A DNA stretch of 64,000 nucleotides, taken from an uncultured Bacteroides sp. (GTDB lineage Bacteria > Bacteroidota > Bacteroidia > Bacteroidales > Bacteroidaceae). The notes under the pieces were generated by a model. It had not been told where the DNA came from and did no database searches. It was given only the letters and a program-made list of their open reading frames with translations. Of this stretch, positions 18,424 through 27,788 are shown in pieces. Both the position numbers and the translations under genes were made by a program. Position 1 is the first letter of the stretch. Every line of letters starts with the position of its first letter. Location: contig CANSEY010000001.1 of NCBI GenBank assembly GCA_947646015.1, positions 124,001-188,000 on the forward strand. The letters run 5' to 3'.

Positions 18424-19425
18424 TCACTTCCGGTGTAAAAAAGAAATAGTCACCAATCCATAAACACCCAATAAAATAACCAGCAGAGTCTGGATGCCAT
18501 GAACAATTAGTGCAAAAATCCCTGCATCCGTCGCATTTACCCCGTAAAGCATCATCATGGTAATAACGGCAAAATGCCATGGACCGGCTCCATTCGGAGT
18601 AGGCACAATTACAGCAAAGGTACCTCCAACAAACATAACCAATGCAGCAAGTAAGCCCAAATGTGCCGTAAAAGCAAAACAATAAAAAGTGAAATAAAAA
18701 TGCAGGAAATAGCTAAGCCATATCAAAAAACTATAGAGTAGAAAAAGCGGAAGATTCTTCACATTACGCAGTGACATAATTCCTTCACAAACATTAAGCA
18801 CAACTCCTTTCACTTTCTCAAAGAAAGAAAGCGTACGAATCAGATAGTAGAGAAGTACAATAACTCCGATTGTACAAAATAAAATAATGTAAAACCAGAC
18901 AGAAGTAAGTAAATGCATGAATGAGGGGATTTTCGTTCCGGTTTGCTCAAGGAAGGTAACAAACACAGGCATTTGCAATAGAACCGTAACGCCGGTAATC
19001 AAAAGAATAGTCACAGTATCTACCAGACGTTCGGTAACCACAGTCCCTAAAGATTTAGCAAAAGAAACGTTGTCATACTTAGCAAGTACCCCGCAACGAC
19101 TCACCTCACCTACCCTCGGTACAACCAAACTAGCTGCATACGAAATGAAAATGGCATCAACACAATCCCTTCTTCGGGGAAATGCTCCCAAAGGCTCCAG
19201 CGTCTGGCGCCAACGCCAACCACGAAATACCTGTGCAAATATGCCGAAAAGAAGCGAGAAAGCCATCCACCACCAGTTTGTGCCATGTTGCAAAACTTCC
19301 GTAGCCTTCACAAAATCGAAGTCACGATAGACCCAATATAAGATAAAGCCTCCCAAAACCAATGGTAAGATAAGTTTCAGCGCCTTTTTTATTAGTTTCT
19401 TCATCCCTAATTCTTTATTCTTCAT
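18424..19425 (-). CDS. Lysylphosphatidylglycerol-synthase-TM / UPF0104 flippase-like membrane protein
   Basis: A 333-residue polytopic inner-membrane protein of the LPG_synthase_TM (UPF0104, AglD-like) family. Family hallmarks are visible: FRGWRWRQTLEPLG in the first third, a Y-A-x-S-L-V-V-P-R-V-G-E segment (SYAASLVVPRVGEVSRCGVLAKYD), and a late P-T-P-N-G-A-G-P-W-H-F loop. It lacks the catalytic domain of full MprF, so it probably moves a lipid or lipid-linked substrate rather than making lysyl-PG. Two starts are possible: ATG 19425 (18-nt leader from the mapped -7 box) or ATG 19404. Its promoter overlaps that of ksgA head-on. Confidence 0.85.
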   Translation of the reverse strand: MKNKELGMKKLIKKALKLILPLVLGGFILYWVYRDFDFVKATEVLQHGTNWWWMAFSLLFGIFAQVFRGWRWRQTLEPLGAFPRRRDCVDAIFISYAASLVVPRVGEVSRCGVLAKYDNVSFAKSLGTVVTERLVDTVTILLITGVTVLLQMPVFVTFLEQTGTKIPSFMHLLTSVWFYIILFCTIGVIVLLYYLIRTLSFFEKVKGVVLNVCEGIMSLRNVKNLPLFLLYSFLIWLSYFLHFYFTFYCFAFTAHLGLLAALVMFVGGTFAVIVPTPNGAGPWHFAVITMMMLYGVNATDAGIFALIVHGIQTLLVILLGVYGLVTISFLHRK

Positions 19426-19435
19426 TTAAAAGAAT

Positions 19436-19443
19436 TACCTTTG
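19436..19443 (+). promoter_or_regulatory. Bacteroides -7 box for ksgA
   Basis: TACCTTTG matches TAnnTTTG, 31 bp before the ksgA ATG. It faces the minus-strand box at 19451-19458 only 7 bp away. Confidence 0.6.
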
Positions 19444-19450
19444 TCTGCTG

Positions 19451-19458
19451 CAAAAGTA
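19451..19458 (-). promoter_or_regulatory. Bacteroides -7 box for the flippase-like gene
   Basis: On the minus strand this reads TACTTTTG, matching TAnnTTTG. It would start transcription close to 19444, on top of the ksgA box. Confidence 0.6.
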
Positions 19459-19474
19459 GTTATTTAGTTGATAA

Positions 19475-20293
19475 ATGAAATTAGTAAAGCCTAAAAAGTT
19501 TCTCGGACAACATTTCCTGAAAGACCTGAAAGTGGCACAGGACATTGCCGATACAGTAGATACATTCCCCGATTTGCCAATTTTGGAAGTCGGACCGGGA
19601 ATGGGTGTGCTCACTCAGTTTCTTGTTAAGAAAGAACGGTTGGTAAAAGTTGTAGAGGTAGACTACGAATCAGTAGCCTATTTGCGAGAAGCCTATCCGT
19701 CATTGGAAGATAACATCATCGAGGATGACTTCCTGAAAATGAACTTACAACGTTTGTTCGACGGACATCCTTTCGTCTTAACTGGAAACTACCCTTACAA
19801 CATATCCAGCCAAATTTTCTTCAAAATGCTGGATAACAAGGATCTGATCCCCTGCTGTACTGGAATGATTCAAAAAGAAGTAGCCGAACGCATCGCCGCC
19901 GGACCGGGTAGTAAAACGTATGGTATACTCAGCGTTCTGATACAGGCCTGGTATCGGGTAGAATATCTGTTTACAGTAAATGAACAGGTGTTCAATCCAC
20001 CTCCCAAAGTGAAAAGCGCAGTCATACGAATGACACGCAACGAGACACAAGAGCTCGGTTGTGACCCCAAGCTATTTAAACAAATTGTAAAAACAACTTT
20101 CAACCAGCGTCGAAAGACATTACGAAATTCAATCAAACCGATTTTAGGTAAAGATTGCCCGTTGACAGAAGACGCCCTGTTTAATAAACGACCGGAACAA
20201 CTATCGGTACAAGAGTTTATCCACCTGACAAATCAGGTGGAACAAGCACTAAAAGTTCCGATAGAACCAGTTTCTCAGATAGAAAATCCATAA
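19475..20293 (+). CDS. ksgA: 16S rRNA (adenine1518/1519-N6,N6)-dimethyltransferase
   Basis: A 272-residue SAM-dependent enzyme that dimethylates two adjacent adenines in the 3' hairpin of 16S rRNA during late 30S assembly. Loss gives kasugamycin resistance. Visible: the N-terminal FLGQHFLKD segment, SAM motif I (ILEVGPGMGVL, about residues 36-46), the catalytic motif NYPY at 105-108 (usual form NLPY), and the C-terminal RNA-binding helical domain starting near FNPPPKVKSAVIRM. The length is usual. It is followed by mgtE after 100 bp. Confidence 0.96.
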   Translation: MKLVKPKKFLGQHFLKDLKVAQDIADTVDTFPDLPILEVGPGMGVLTQFLVKKERLVKVVEVDYESVAYLREAYPSLEDNIIEDDFLKMNLQRLFDGHPFVLTGNYPYNISSQIFFKMLDNKDLIPCCTGMIQKEVAERIAAGPGSKTYGILSVLIQAWYRVEYLFTVNEQVFNPPPKVKSAVIRMTRNETQELGCDPKLFKQIVKTTFNQRRKTLRNSIKPILGKDCPLTEDALFNKRPEQLSVQEFIHLTNQVEQALKVPIEPVSQIENP

Positions 20294-20354
20294 AGAACCA
20301 ACCGGATTATCGGACTGAACTAACAAAGTAGGAAATGTAATATACAAAACTTGT

Positions 20355-20375
20355 CTTCCTTATTATTATAGGAAG
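20355..20375 (+). promoter_or_regulatory. Small hairpin in the mgtE leader
   Basis: CTTCCT (20355-20360) pairs with AGGAAG (20370-20375) around a 9-nt AT loop. A further ACTT/AAGT pairing lies outside a 2-nt mismatch. It ends 18 nt before the mgtE ATG and has no T tract, so a role in translation or mRNA stability is more likely than termination. No known magnesium riboswitch was recognised. Confidence 0.3.
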
Positions 20376-20393
20376 TTAAGTAAGGCTGTAATT

Positions 20394-21734
20394 ATGAACG
20401 AAGAATACATTGACAACGTAAAAGAACTTATCGAAGAAAAAGATGCCGATAAGGTAAAAGAGCTTCTTATCGACCTACACCCTGCTGACATAGCGGAATT
20501 GTGTAACGAGTTGAACCCGGAAGAAGCCCGCTTCGTCTACCGATTACTTGATAATGAAACAGCTGCGGATGTACTTGTCGAAATGGATGAAGACGTTCGT
20601 AAAGAGTTTCTCGACATCCTGCCATCAGAAACTATTGCCAAACGCTTCGTTGACTATATGGATACGGACGACGCAGTAGACCTGATGCGTGAACTGGATG
20701 AGGATAAACAGGAAGAAATACTTTCGCACATTGAAGACATCGAGCAGGCAGGAGACATTGTCGACCTGCTGAAGTATGATGAAAATACTGCCGGTGGTTT
20801 GATGGGTACGGAAATGGTAACCGTCAACGAAAACTGGAGTATGCCCGAATGTCTGAAAGAGATGCGCCAACAAGCCGAAGAACTCGACGATATCTACTAT
20901 GTATATGTAATAGATGATGATGAACGCCTTCGCGGAATATTTCCACTGAAAAAGATGATCACATCTCCCTCTGTATCTAAAGTAAAACATGTAATGCAGA
21001 AGGATCCTATCTCAGTACACGTAGACACCCCTATCGATGAAGTGGCACAAATTATTGAGAAATATGACTTGGTTGCCATTCCTGTTCTTGACAGTATAGG
21101 CCGACTAGTAGGACAAATCACCGTAGATGACGTCATGGACGAAGTTCGTGAACAATCAGAACGTGACTACCAGTTAGCATCCGGTCTTTCTCAAGATGTA
21201 GAAACAGACGATAATGTACTCCGCCAGACTACTGCCCGCTTACCTTGGTTGTTAATCGGTATGATTGGAGGTATTGGCAACTCTATGATATTGGGGAACT
21301 TTGATTCCACTTTTGCCGCGCATCCCGAAATGGCCCTTTACATTCCATTGATTGGTGGTACAGGCGGAAACGTAGGGACTCAATCGTCAGCTCTCGTCGT
21401 ACAAGGCTTGGCCAACAGTTCCCTTGACGCCAAAAATACTTTCAAGCAAGTCAGCAAAGAAGCCGTAGTTGCCTTGATCAATGCTACGATCATCTCTTTA
21501 CTGGTATATACCTATAATTTTATCCGTTTCGGAGCAACCGCCACAGTCACTTATTCGGTATCTATCAGTCTGTTCTCAGTAGTGATGTTTGCCTCCATCT
21601 TCGGTACTTTGGTTCCAATGACACTCGAAAAGATGAAAATAGATCCGGCCATAGCTACAGGACCGTTTATTGCCATTACGAACGATATCATCGGCATGAT
21701 GATGTATATGGGGATTACGGTGTTATTATCGTAA
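20394..21734 (+). CDS. mgtE: MgtE-type magnesium transporter
   Basis: A 446-residue magnesium channel. The acidic N-domain (about 1-125) contains LHPADIAELCNELNPEE and ends in repeated helices. Two CBS domains follow (about 130-255, including YDENTAGGLMGTEMV and VDDVMDE). The C-terminal membrane domain (about 280-446) has LPWLLIGMIGG and GGTGGNVGTQSSALVVQGLA. In the family the N and CBS domains sense cytoplasmic Mg2+ and close the pore. Full length for MgtE. No clear TAnnTTTG box was seen in the 100-bp gap after ksgA, so it may be co-transcribed. Confidence 0.95.
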   Translation: MNEEYIDNVKELIEEKDADKVKELLIDLHPADIAELCNELNPEEARFVYRLLDNETAADVLVEMDEDVRKEFLDILPSETIAKRFVDYMDTDDAVDLMRELDEDKQEEILSHIEDIEQAGDIVDLLKYDENTAGGLMGTEMVTVNENWSMPECLKEMRQQAEELDDIYYVYVIDDDERLRGIFPLKKMITSPSVSKVKHVMQKDPISVHVDTPIDEVAQIIEKYDLVAIPVLDSIGRLVGQITVDDVMDEVREQSERDYQLASGLSQDVETDDNVLRQTTARLPWLLIGMIGGIGNSMILGNFDSTFAAHPEMALYIPLIGGTGGNVGTQSSALVVQGLANSSLDAKNTFKQVSKEAVVALINATIISLLVYTYNFIRFGATATVTYSVSISLFSVVMFASIFGTLVPMTLEKMKIDPAIATGPFIAITNDIIGMMMYMGITVLLS

Positions 21735-21852
21735 AAAATGACTCAATTAAAAAAAAATAAAGGAAAATAGTATGAAGTAATCATTTTATTTCATTAATTT
21801 GTGACCTAATGGATTTAAAGACAAATCCTGTTTTCCTAAAAACGAATATACA

Positions 21853-23703
21853 ATGATGGACTCTCATGACACTAACCAACCTTTGAAACAAGGGGAATTA
21901 GAAGAAGAAAAAAAAGCGGTTGAGGTTTCTGAAGAAATTACAGAAACTCCGGCTGAAGAAACTATTGTGGAAAAACCGACAGAAAATGCTTCGAAACTAA
22001 GCTCCAAAGAAGAGGTGCTGCTCCGGTTAAAAGAAGTTGCCCAAGATGCTGAAAATGCAAACAAGCAGGAACTGGATGGTTTAAAGCAAACTTTCTATAA
22101 AATTCATAATGCCGAAATCGAGGCTGCGAAAAAAACGTTCGTAGAGAATGGTGGTGCCGAAGAAGAATTTATTGCTCAGCCCAGTGGCGTGGAAGAAGAA
22201 TTCAAAAGTTTGATGGCAGCTATTAAAGAAAAAAGAAGTGCCTTGGCAGCTGAGATTGAAAAGCAAAAGGAAGAAAATCTACAAGTTAAACTATCGATTA
22301 TCGAAGAGTTGAAAGAGTTAGTGGAATCACCCGATGACGCCAACAAATCCTACAACGAATTTAAAAAGCTACAGCAGCAGTGGAACGAAGTGAAATTGGT
22401 GCCACAAGCTAAAGTGAACGAGTTATGGAAGAACTACCAGTTGCATGTTGAAAAGTTCTATGATATATTAAAACTGAATAATGAATTCAGAGAATACGAC
22501 TTCAAAAAAAACCTGGAGATTAAAACACATCTCTGTGAAGCTGCCGAAAAGTTGGCCGATGAACAAGATGTAGTCTCCGCTTTCCATCAATTACAGAAAC
22601 TACATCAGGAGTTCCGTGACACCGGTCCTGTCGCCAAAGAATTACGTGACGAAATATGGAATCGCTTTAAAGCCGCTTCTACAGCCGTCAACCGTCGCCA
22701 TCAGCAGCATTTCGAAGCTCTAAAAGAGACTGAACAACATAATTTGGATCAGAAAACAGTTATCTGTGAAATAGTAGAAGCTATTGAGTTTGACCAATTG
22801 AAAACATTTGCGGCATGGGAAACCAAGACACAAGAGGTGATCGCCCTGCAAAACAAATGGAAAACAATTGGTTTTGCTCCGCAGAAAATGAACGTGAAAA
22901 TCTTTGAGCGTTTCCGTAAAGCTTGTGACGAATTCTTTAAAAAGAAAGGAGAATTCTTCAAGTTGCTGAAAGAAGGTATGAATGCTAATCTGGAAAAGAA
23001 AAAGGCATTGTGCGAAAAAGCAGAATCTCTGAAAGATAGTACAGAATGGAAAGAAACGGCTGAAATCTTAACCAAGCTCCAAAAGGAATGGAAAACAATT
23101 GGCCCTGTTTCTAAAAAATACTCGGACGCTGTTTGGAAACGTTTCATTACTGCATGTGATTACTTCTTTGAGCAAAAAGGCAAGGCCACTTCTTCTCAAC
23201 GTTCTGTAGAACAAGAGAATCTAGAAAAGAAGAAGGCAATCATTGCCCGCTTAACTGCTATTGACGAAACGACGGATGCCGATGAAGCAAGCAAAGAGGT
23301 TCGTGAATTGATGAAAGAATGGAATGGTATCGGACATGTACCGTTTAAAGAGAAAGACAGGCTTTATAAACAATATCACGGTTTGATTGACCAACTCTTC
23401 GATCGATTTAATATCAGTGCATCGAACAAGAAACTGAGTAATTTCAAGTCTTCTATCGGCAATATTCAAAGTGGAGGCTCCCAGTCACTCTACCGTGAAC
23501 GTGAGAAATTAGTCCGTACATACGAAAACATGAAAAATGAACTCCAAACTTATGAAAATAATTTGGGCTTCCTGACTACCTCTTCTAAAAAAGGGAATAG
23601 TCTTTTGACAGAAATCAACCGCAAGGTGGAAAAATTAAAATCCGACTTAGAATTAGTATTGCAGAAAATAAAAGTAATCGATGAATCAATCAAAGAAGAA
23701 TAA
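21853..23703 (+). CDS. DUF349 repeat protein
   Basis: A 616-residue, highly charged helical protein with an acidic, low-complexity N-terminus (about 1-55). At least five DUF349-type repeats of roughly 65-75 residues follow, each with a pattern like LQKEWKTIGPVSKKYSDAVW and RFxxACDxFFxxKG. The C-terminal 80 residues are a coiled coil (YREREKLVRTYENMKNELQTYENNL). There is no signal peptide or membrane segment, so it is cytoplasmic. DUF349 proteins have no settled function. A one-mismatch -7 box (TTAATTTG, 21794-21801) lies before it, and a strong terminator follows. Confidence 0.88.
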   Translation: MMDSHDTNQPLKQGELEEEKKAVEVSEEITETPAEETIVEKPTENASKLSSKEEVLLRLKEVAQDAENANKQELDGLKQTFYKIHNAEIEAAKKTFVENGGAEEEFIAQPSGVEEEFKSLMAAIKEKRSALAAEIEKQKEENLQVKLSIIEELKELVESPDDANKSYNEFKKLQQQWNEVKLVPQAKVNELWKNYQLHVEKFYDILKLNNEFREYDFKKNLEIKTHLCEAAEKLADEQDVVSAFHQLQKLHQEFRDTGPVAKELRDEIWNRFKAASTAVNRRHQQHFEALKETEQHNLDQKTVICEIVEAIEFDQLKTFAAWETKTQEVIALQNKWKTIGFAPQKMNVKIFERFRKACDEFFKKKGEFFKLLKEGMNANLEKKKALCEKAESLKDSTEWKETAEILTKLQKEWKTIGPVSKKYSDAVWKRFITACDYFFEQKGKATSSQRSVEQENLEKKKAIIARLTAIDETTDADEASKEVRELMKEWNGIGHVPFKEKDRLYKQYHGLIDQLFDRFNISASNKKLSNFKSSIGNIQSGGSQSLYREREKLVRTYENMKNELQTYENNLGFLTTSSKKGNSLLTEINRKVEKLKSDLELVLQKIKVIDESIKEE

Positions 23704-23727
23704 AGGAAAATAATTTTAGTTCTATGT

Positions 23728-23772
23728 AAAAGGCGTATCAAAGGGATTTTGAATCTCTTTGATACGCCTTTT
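23728..23772 (+). terminator. Strong terminator of the DUF349 gene
   Basis: A near-perfect 21-bp stem with one mismatch around a 3-nt loop (AAAAGGCGTATCAAAG in the left arm), ending in TTTT. Confidence 0.85.
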
Positions 23773-23986
23773 CTAAATTCAAGTGTTACACATTAAAAAC
23801 AGGTATAAACATTCTCCATTTACCTACATAATATCAACAGATTATATTATTTCGTTTGCAATCCTACCACCGGATCGGACAGAAAAAAAATCTAAAACTA
23901 CAGTTTGAAAGAACGATAAGAAACAGTTCTCTGCCACCGGGGATATCACTGAACAACTGTTTTATCGAAAAGACTTGAAAGGATAA
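23773..23986. other. Intergenic AT-rich stretch, no gene seen
   Basis: This lies between two terminators. The only structure I see is an 8-bp inverted repeat, AAACAGTT (23931-23938) with AACTGTTT (23955-23962). No ORF with promoter or ribosome site was found. Confidence 0.5.
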
Positions 23987-24022
23987 AAAATCCCTCTAAA
24001 ACCGTAGTTTTAGAGGGATTTT
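23987..24022 (-). terminator. Terminator of tRNA-Gln
   Basis: A perfect 16-bp stem (left arm begins AAAATCCCTCTAAAAC) with a 4-nt loop, followed on the minus strand by a T run. It lies 23 bp past the tRNA 3' end. Confidence 0.85.
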
Positions 24023-24045
24023 ACTTATTTATAATGTGAATTTGT

Positions 24046-24115
24046 TGGGCTATCTGGACTCGAACCAGAAATGACAGGACCAGAATCTGTAGTGTTACCA
24101 TTACACCATAGCCCA
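24046..24115 (-). tRNA. tRNA-Gln (anticodon CUG)
   Basis: A 70-nt cloverleaf on the minus strand. It has a 7-bp acceptor stem (TGGGCTA/TAGCCCA), a 4-bp D stem (GTGT/ACAC), a 7-nt anticodon loop TTCTGGT giving CUG, and a 5-bp T stem (TCTGG/CCAGA) with loop TTCGAGT. The U1-A72 closing pair is a known identity feature of tRNA-Gln. The top pair of the anticodon stem next to the loop is an A-C mismatch. CCA is not encoded. Confidence 0.93.
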
Positions 24116-24158
24116 ATGTTACTTACGATCAACATCTCTTGTTTCTCGTTTGCGGTTG

Positions 24159-24166
24159 CAAAGGTA
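24159..24166 (-). promoter_or_regulatory. Promoter of tRNA-Gln
   Basis: The minus strand has TACCTTTG here. A TTTG (-33 element) at 24185-24188 is separated by 18 bp, close to the Bacteroides TTTG-N19-21-TAnnTTTG consensus. Confidence 0.65.
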
Positions 24167-24314
24167 CAAAGTTTTTTTTAATCACAAATACTTTTCGCTC
24201 TTTTTTTCTAAAAAAATATCTAATATGCCGGATTCCAAAGAGATGCATCCCTAAAAAAAAACAAAAAATGAAATAGATTTAGCACATTACTTTCATTGAT
24301 ACAATAAATCAGCG

Positions 24315-24322
24315 TATATTTG
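24315..24322 (+). promoter_or_regulatory. Promoter of rsfS-ftsH-cdsA
   Basis: TATATTTG matches TAnnTTTG. A TTTC at 24291-24294 is 20 bp upstream. The predicted leader before the rsfS ATG is about 88 nt. The rest of the tRNA-rsfS gap holds nothing else recognisable. Confidence 0.6.
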
Positions 24323-24416
24323 TAAAAAATATCACGTTTATGACAAGAAAACAAAGAATCCCCTTTCCTTGTTATAAACAGAAACTGAACATTGATTATT
24401 TAATTTCAACCTATAA

Positions 24417-24776
24417 ATGAACGAAACGAAAGTATTAATAGAAAAGATAACCGAAGGTATACAAGAAAAAAAAGGTAAAAACATTGTCATAGCAGACCTG
24501 ACAAACATAGACGACACGATATGCAAATACTTTGTAATCTGTCAGGGGAACTCTCCCAGCCAGGTCATTGCCATTGTAGATTCCATAAAAGAATTTACCC
24601 GCAAAGGTGCCGGCACCAAACCCTCTGCCATCGACGGACAGCGAAATGCAGAATGGGTAGCTATGGACTTTTCAGATGTATTAGTACATGTATTCCTACC
24701 GGAAGCCAGAAACTTTTATAATTTGGAGCACCTGTGGGCAGATGCCAAGTTAACTACAATTCCCGACATTGATTAA
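24417..24776 (+). CDS. rsfS: Ribosomal silencing factor RsfS (Iojap/YbeB)
   Basis: A 119-residue protein of the Iojap/RsfS family. It binds ribosomal protein uL14 on the 50S subunit and blocks joining with 30S under starvation. Family motifs are seen: DLTNIDDTICKYFVICQGNSP, DGQRNAEWVAMDFSDVLVHVF and FYNLEHLWADA. The usual length is about 105-130. It is first in an operon with ftsH (9-bp gap) and cdsA. Confidence 0.95.
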   Translation: MNETKVLIEKITEGIQEKKGKNIVIADLTNIDDTICKYFVICQGNSPSQVIAIVDSIKEFTRKGAGTKPSAIDGQRNAEWVAMDFSDVLVHVFLPEARNFYNLEHLWADAKLTTIPDID

Positions 24777-24785
24777 TCTATCAGT

Positions 24786-26819
24786 ATGGACAATAACAGC
24801 AAGAAACCCAACAATAAAGTAAATATGCCCAAGTTCAATCTGAACTGGATGTATATGATTATCGCCCTAATGCTTTTAGGGCTGTATTTCGCTAACGGAA
24901 GCAGTTCTGTCAGTAAGAACATCTCTTACGATGAGTTCCAGCAGTACGTACGTGACGGCTATGTAAGTAAAGTGATCGGTTATGATGATAATTCGGTCGA
25001 GATTTATATCAAACCCCAGTACGTAGGAACCGTATTCAAACAAGATTCCACCCGTGTAGGCCGGAATCCGATGATCACTACGGAAGCCCCTTCACGCGAG
25101 AACCTGGATAACTTTCTACAAAAAGAAAAAGAGGAGACGCACTTTGACGGTTCTGTCAGCTATGATAAGAAAAAAGACTATTTCAGTGCAATACTTTGGA
25201 ATGTACTGCCGATTGTCTTCCTGATTGCTTTATGGATATTCTTCATGCGACGCATGGGCAGTGGTGCCAGCGGAGGTGCAGGCGGAGTATTCAATGTAGG
25301 AAAGTCGAAAGCCCAGCTTTTTGAAAAAGGCGGTTCCATCAAAGTAACTTTCAAAGATGTAGCCGGACTGGCAGAAGCCAAACAAGAAGTAGAAGAAATT
25401 GTGGAATTCTTGAAAGAACCCCAGAAATATACTGACCTGGGAGGTAAAATTCCTAAAGGCGCTCTATTGGTGGGCCCTCCGGGAACAGGTAAAACGTTGC
25501 TTGCGAAAGCTGTGGCCGGTGAAGCCAATGTACCTTTCTTCTCTTTGGCCGGTTCCGATTTCGTTGAAATGTTTGTCGGTGTAGGTGCATCCCGTGTACG
25601 CGACCTCTTCAAACAAGCTAAAGAGAAAGCTCCTTGTATCGTTTTCATCGACGAGATTGATGCTGTAGGACGTGCTCGCGGTAAGAATCCTGCAATGGGC
25701 GGAAATGATGAACGTGAAAATACGTTGAACCAGTTGCTGACGGAAATGGATGGTTTCGGCTCAAATAGCGGTGTTATTATCCTGGCAGCCACCAACCGTG
25801 TGGATGTACTAGACAAGGCATTGCTCCGTGCCGGACGTTTCGACCGACAAATCCATGTAGATTTACCTGATCTGAACGAACGTAAAGAAGTATTTGGCGT
25901 ACACTTGCGCCCCATCAAAATAGACGATACGGTAGATGTAGACTTACTGGCACGCCAGACACCCGGATTTTCGGGTGCAGACATTGCCAATGTATGTAAT
26001 GAAGCTGCTCTGATCGCCGCGCGTCACGGAAAGAAATTCGTAGGCAAGCAAGACTTTCTGGACGCAGTAGACCGTATTATTGGCGGACTTGAAAAGAAAA
26101 CAAAGATTACTACGGAAGCCGAACGTCGGTCTATTGCCCTGCACGAGGCCGGACACGCCAGCATTTCCTGGTTATTGGAATATGCCAATCCATTGATTAA
26201 GGTAACTATCGTCCCCCGCGGGCGGGCCTTGGGCGCTGCCTGGTATCTGCCGGAAGAAAGACAGATCACGACTAAAGAGCAAATGCTCGACGAGATGTGT
26301 GCTACTTTGGGCGGGCGTGCTGCCGAAGACCTTTTCATCGGCCGTGTATCAAGCGGAGCTGCTAACGATCTTGAGCGCGTAACCAAACAGGCGTATGGCA
26401 TGATCGCATATTTGGGTATGAGTGAAAAGCTACCCAATTTATGCTATTATAATAATGATGAGTATTCATTCCAGCGTCCATATAGTGAAAAAACTGCCGA
26501 ACTGATTGACGAAGAGGTCAAAAGAATGGTAAACGAACAGTATGAACGTGCCAAACAGATTCTCTCGGAACACAAAGAGCAACACAACGAATTGGCACAG
26601 CTACTGATCGATAAAGAAGTCATCTTTGCTGAGGATGTAGAACGTATCTTTGGAAAACGTCCTTGGGCTTCTCGTTCGGAGGAAATCATGGCAGCTAATA
26701 ACAAACAAGAAAACGCCGTTCATCCTGCAGATGGAGAAGATGTAGACACAACTACTCCGCAAGCAACAGAGTCTCAAGAGGGCAATACGCAACAAGAGTC
26801 AGCGGCATCACAAAACTAA
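24786..26819 (+). CDS. ftsH: ATP-dependent zinc metalloprotease FtsH
   Basis: A 677-residue inner-membrane AAA+ protease that extracts and degrades membrane and some cytoplasmic proteins. An N-terminal transmembrane segment (about 18-36) and a second one (about 137-155) flank a periplasmic domain. The Walker A motif GPPGTGKT is at 230-237, the Walker B region has [13 protein letters not shown], and the second region of homology includes [20 protein letters not shown]. The zinc-binding HEAGH is at 453-457. The Gln/Glu-rich tail after about residue 640 is disordered. The gene is linked to rsfS and cdsA, so protein quality control and phospholipid synthesis are co-expressed. Confidence 0.97.
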   Translation: MDNNSKKPNNKVNMPKFNLNWMYMIIALMLLGLYFANGSSSVSKNISYDEFQQYVRDGYVSKVIGYDDNSVEIYIKPQYVGTVFKQDSTRVGRNPMITTEAPSRENLDNFLQKEKEETHFDGSVSYDKKKDYFSAILWNVLPIVFLIALWIFFMRRMGSGASGGAGGVFNVGKSKAQLFEKGGSIKVTFKDVAGLAEAKQEVEEIVEFLKEPQKYTDLGGKIPKGALLVGPPGTGKTLLAKAVAGEANVPFFSLAGSDFVEMFVGVGASRVRDLFKQAKEKAPCIVFIDEIDAVGRARGKNPAMGGNDERENTLNQLLTEMDGFGSNSGVIILAATNRVDVLDKALLRAGRFDRQIHVDLPDLNERKEVFGVHLRPIKIDDTVDVDLLARQTPGFSGADIANVCNEAALIAARHGKKFVGKQDFLDAVDRIIGGLEKKTKITTEAERRSIALHEAGHASISWLLEYANPLIKVTIVPRGRALGAAWYLPEERQITTKEQMLDEMCATLGGRAAEDLFIGRVSSGAANDLERVTKQAYGMIAYLGMSEKLPNLCYYNNDEYSFQRPYSEKTAELIDEEVKRMVNEQYERAKQILSEHKEQHNELAQLLIDKEVIFAEDVERIFGKRPWASRSEEIMAANNKQENAVHPADGEDVDTTTPQATESQEGNTQQESAASQN

Positions 26820-26834
26820 AAACGTAACAACACC

Positions 26835-27674
26835 TTGAAGAACAACTTTTTACAACGCGCCATAACAGGAATATTATTCGTAGCCATCATAGTGGGTTGT
26901 ATACTTTATGATCCACTGGCTTTCGGCACTCTTTTTGTCATTGTCAGCGCTCTGACTATACGCGAATTCGGACATCTCGTCAACCAATCGGGAGAGGTAA
27001 GCATCAACCGGACTATCACCATGTTGGGAGGAGCTTATCTGTTTCTGGCCATTATGGGTTTCTGTATCGACGCTGCCGGTTCTAAAATATTTATTCCTTA
27101 CCTGATATTAATCATTTATCTGATGGTAAGCGAGTTATATCTCAAAAAGAAGAATCCGGTTTTAAACTGGGCTTACTCCATGCTGAGCCAGATGTACATC
27201 GCGCTTCCCTTTGCCATGCTGAATGTGCTTGCTTTCCAGAATGATCCGGAAGCAAGCAGCGTATCATACAATCCGATATTGCCTCTATCCATCTTTGTCT
27301 TTTTATGGCTGAATGATACGGGGGCATATTGTTTCGGATCACTTTTTGGCAAACACCGCCTGTTTGAACGCATATCACCTAAAAAATCATGGGAAGGTTC
27401 CATTGGCGGAGGTATTGTAGCCATTGCCTCTTCATTTGTTTTTGCCTGCTACTTCCCCATCATGACATGGGCAGAATGGGCGGGACTGGCATTGGTAGTT
27501 GTCATTTTCGGAACTTGGGGTGACCTGACAGAGTCTCTGCTGAAACGCCAATTGCAGATTAAAGATTCAGGAAGTATTCTACCCGGACATGGAGGTATGC
27601 TCGATCGCTTCGACAGTTCACTAATGGCTATACCGGCAGGCGTTATTTACCTATATGCACTGACATTGGTCTAA
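26835..27674 (+). CDS. cdsA: Phosphatidate cytidylyltransferase (TTG start)
   Basis: A 279-residue polytopic membrane enzyme that makes CDP-diacylglycerol from CTP and phosphatidate, the branch point to all phospholipids. The C-terminal CDS signature is complete: SLLKRQLQIKDSG followed by LPGHGGMLDRFD. About eight membrane segments are visible. The start codon is TTG at 26835. The next in-frame ATG is about 58 residues in and would remove the first two membrane helices, so TTG is preferred. It follows ftsH by 15 bp. Confidence 0.94.
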   Translation: MKNNFLQRAITGILFVAIIVGCILYDPLAFGTLFVIVSALTIREFGHLVNQSGEVSINRTITMLGGAYLFLAIMGFCIDAAGSKIFIPYLILIIYLMVSELYLKKKNPVLNWAYSMLSQMYIALPFAMLNVLAFQNDPEASSVSYNPILPLSIFVFLWLNDTGAYCFGSLFGKHRLFERISPKKSWEGSIGGGIVAIASSFVFACYFPIMTWAEWAGLALVVVIFGTWGDLTESLLKRQLQIKDSGSILPGHGGMLDRFDSSLMAIPAGVIYLYALTLV

Positions 27675-27704
27675 AGCAGACAAAAAAATAAGTCACAAAA
27701 AAAC

Positions 27705-27767
27705 AACGGGCTACAAACACCAAGTACCCTGCAAAAGATAGCAGAAACTTATTGTTTGTAGCCCGTT
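27705..27767. terminator. Bidirectional terminator between cdsA and the NigD-like gene
   Basis: A perfect 15-bp inverted repeat (arm AACGGGCTACAAACA, 27705-27719 and 27753-27767) with a 33-nt loop, and T-rich sequence on both sides. Confidence 0.6.
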
Positions 27768-27788
27768 ATTCTTTTAACTAACCTTCTT

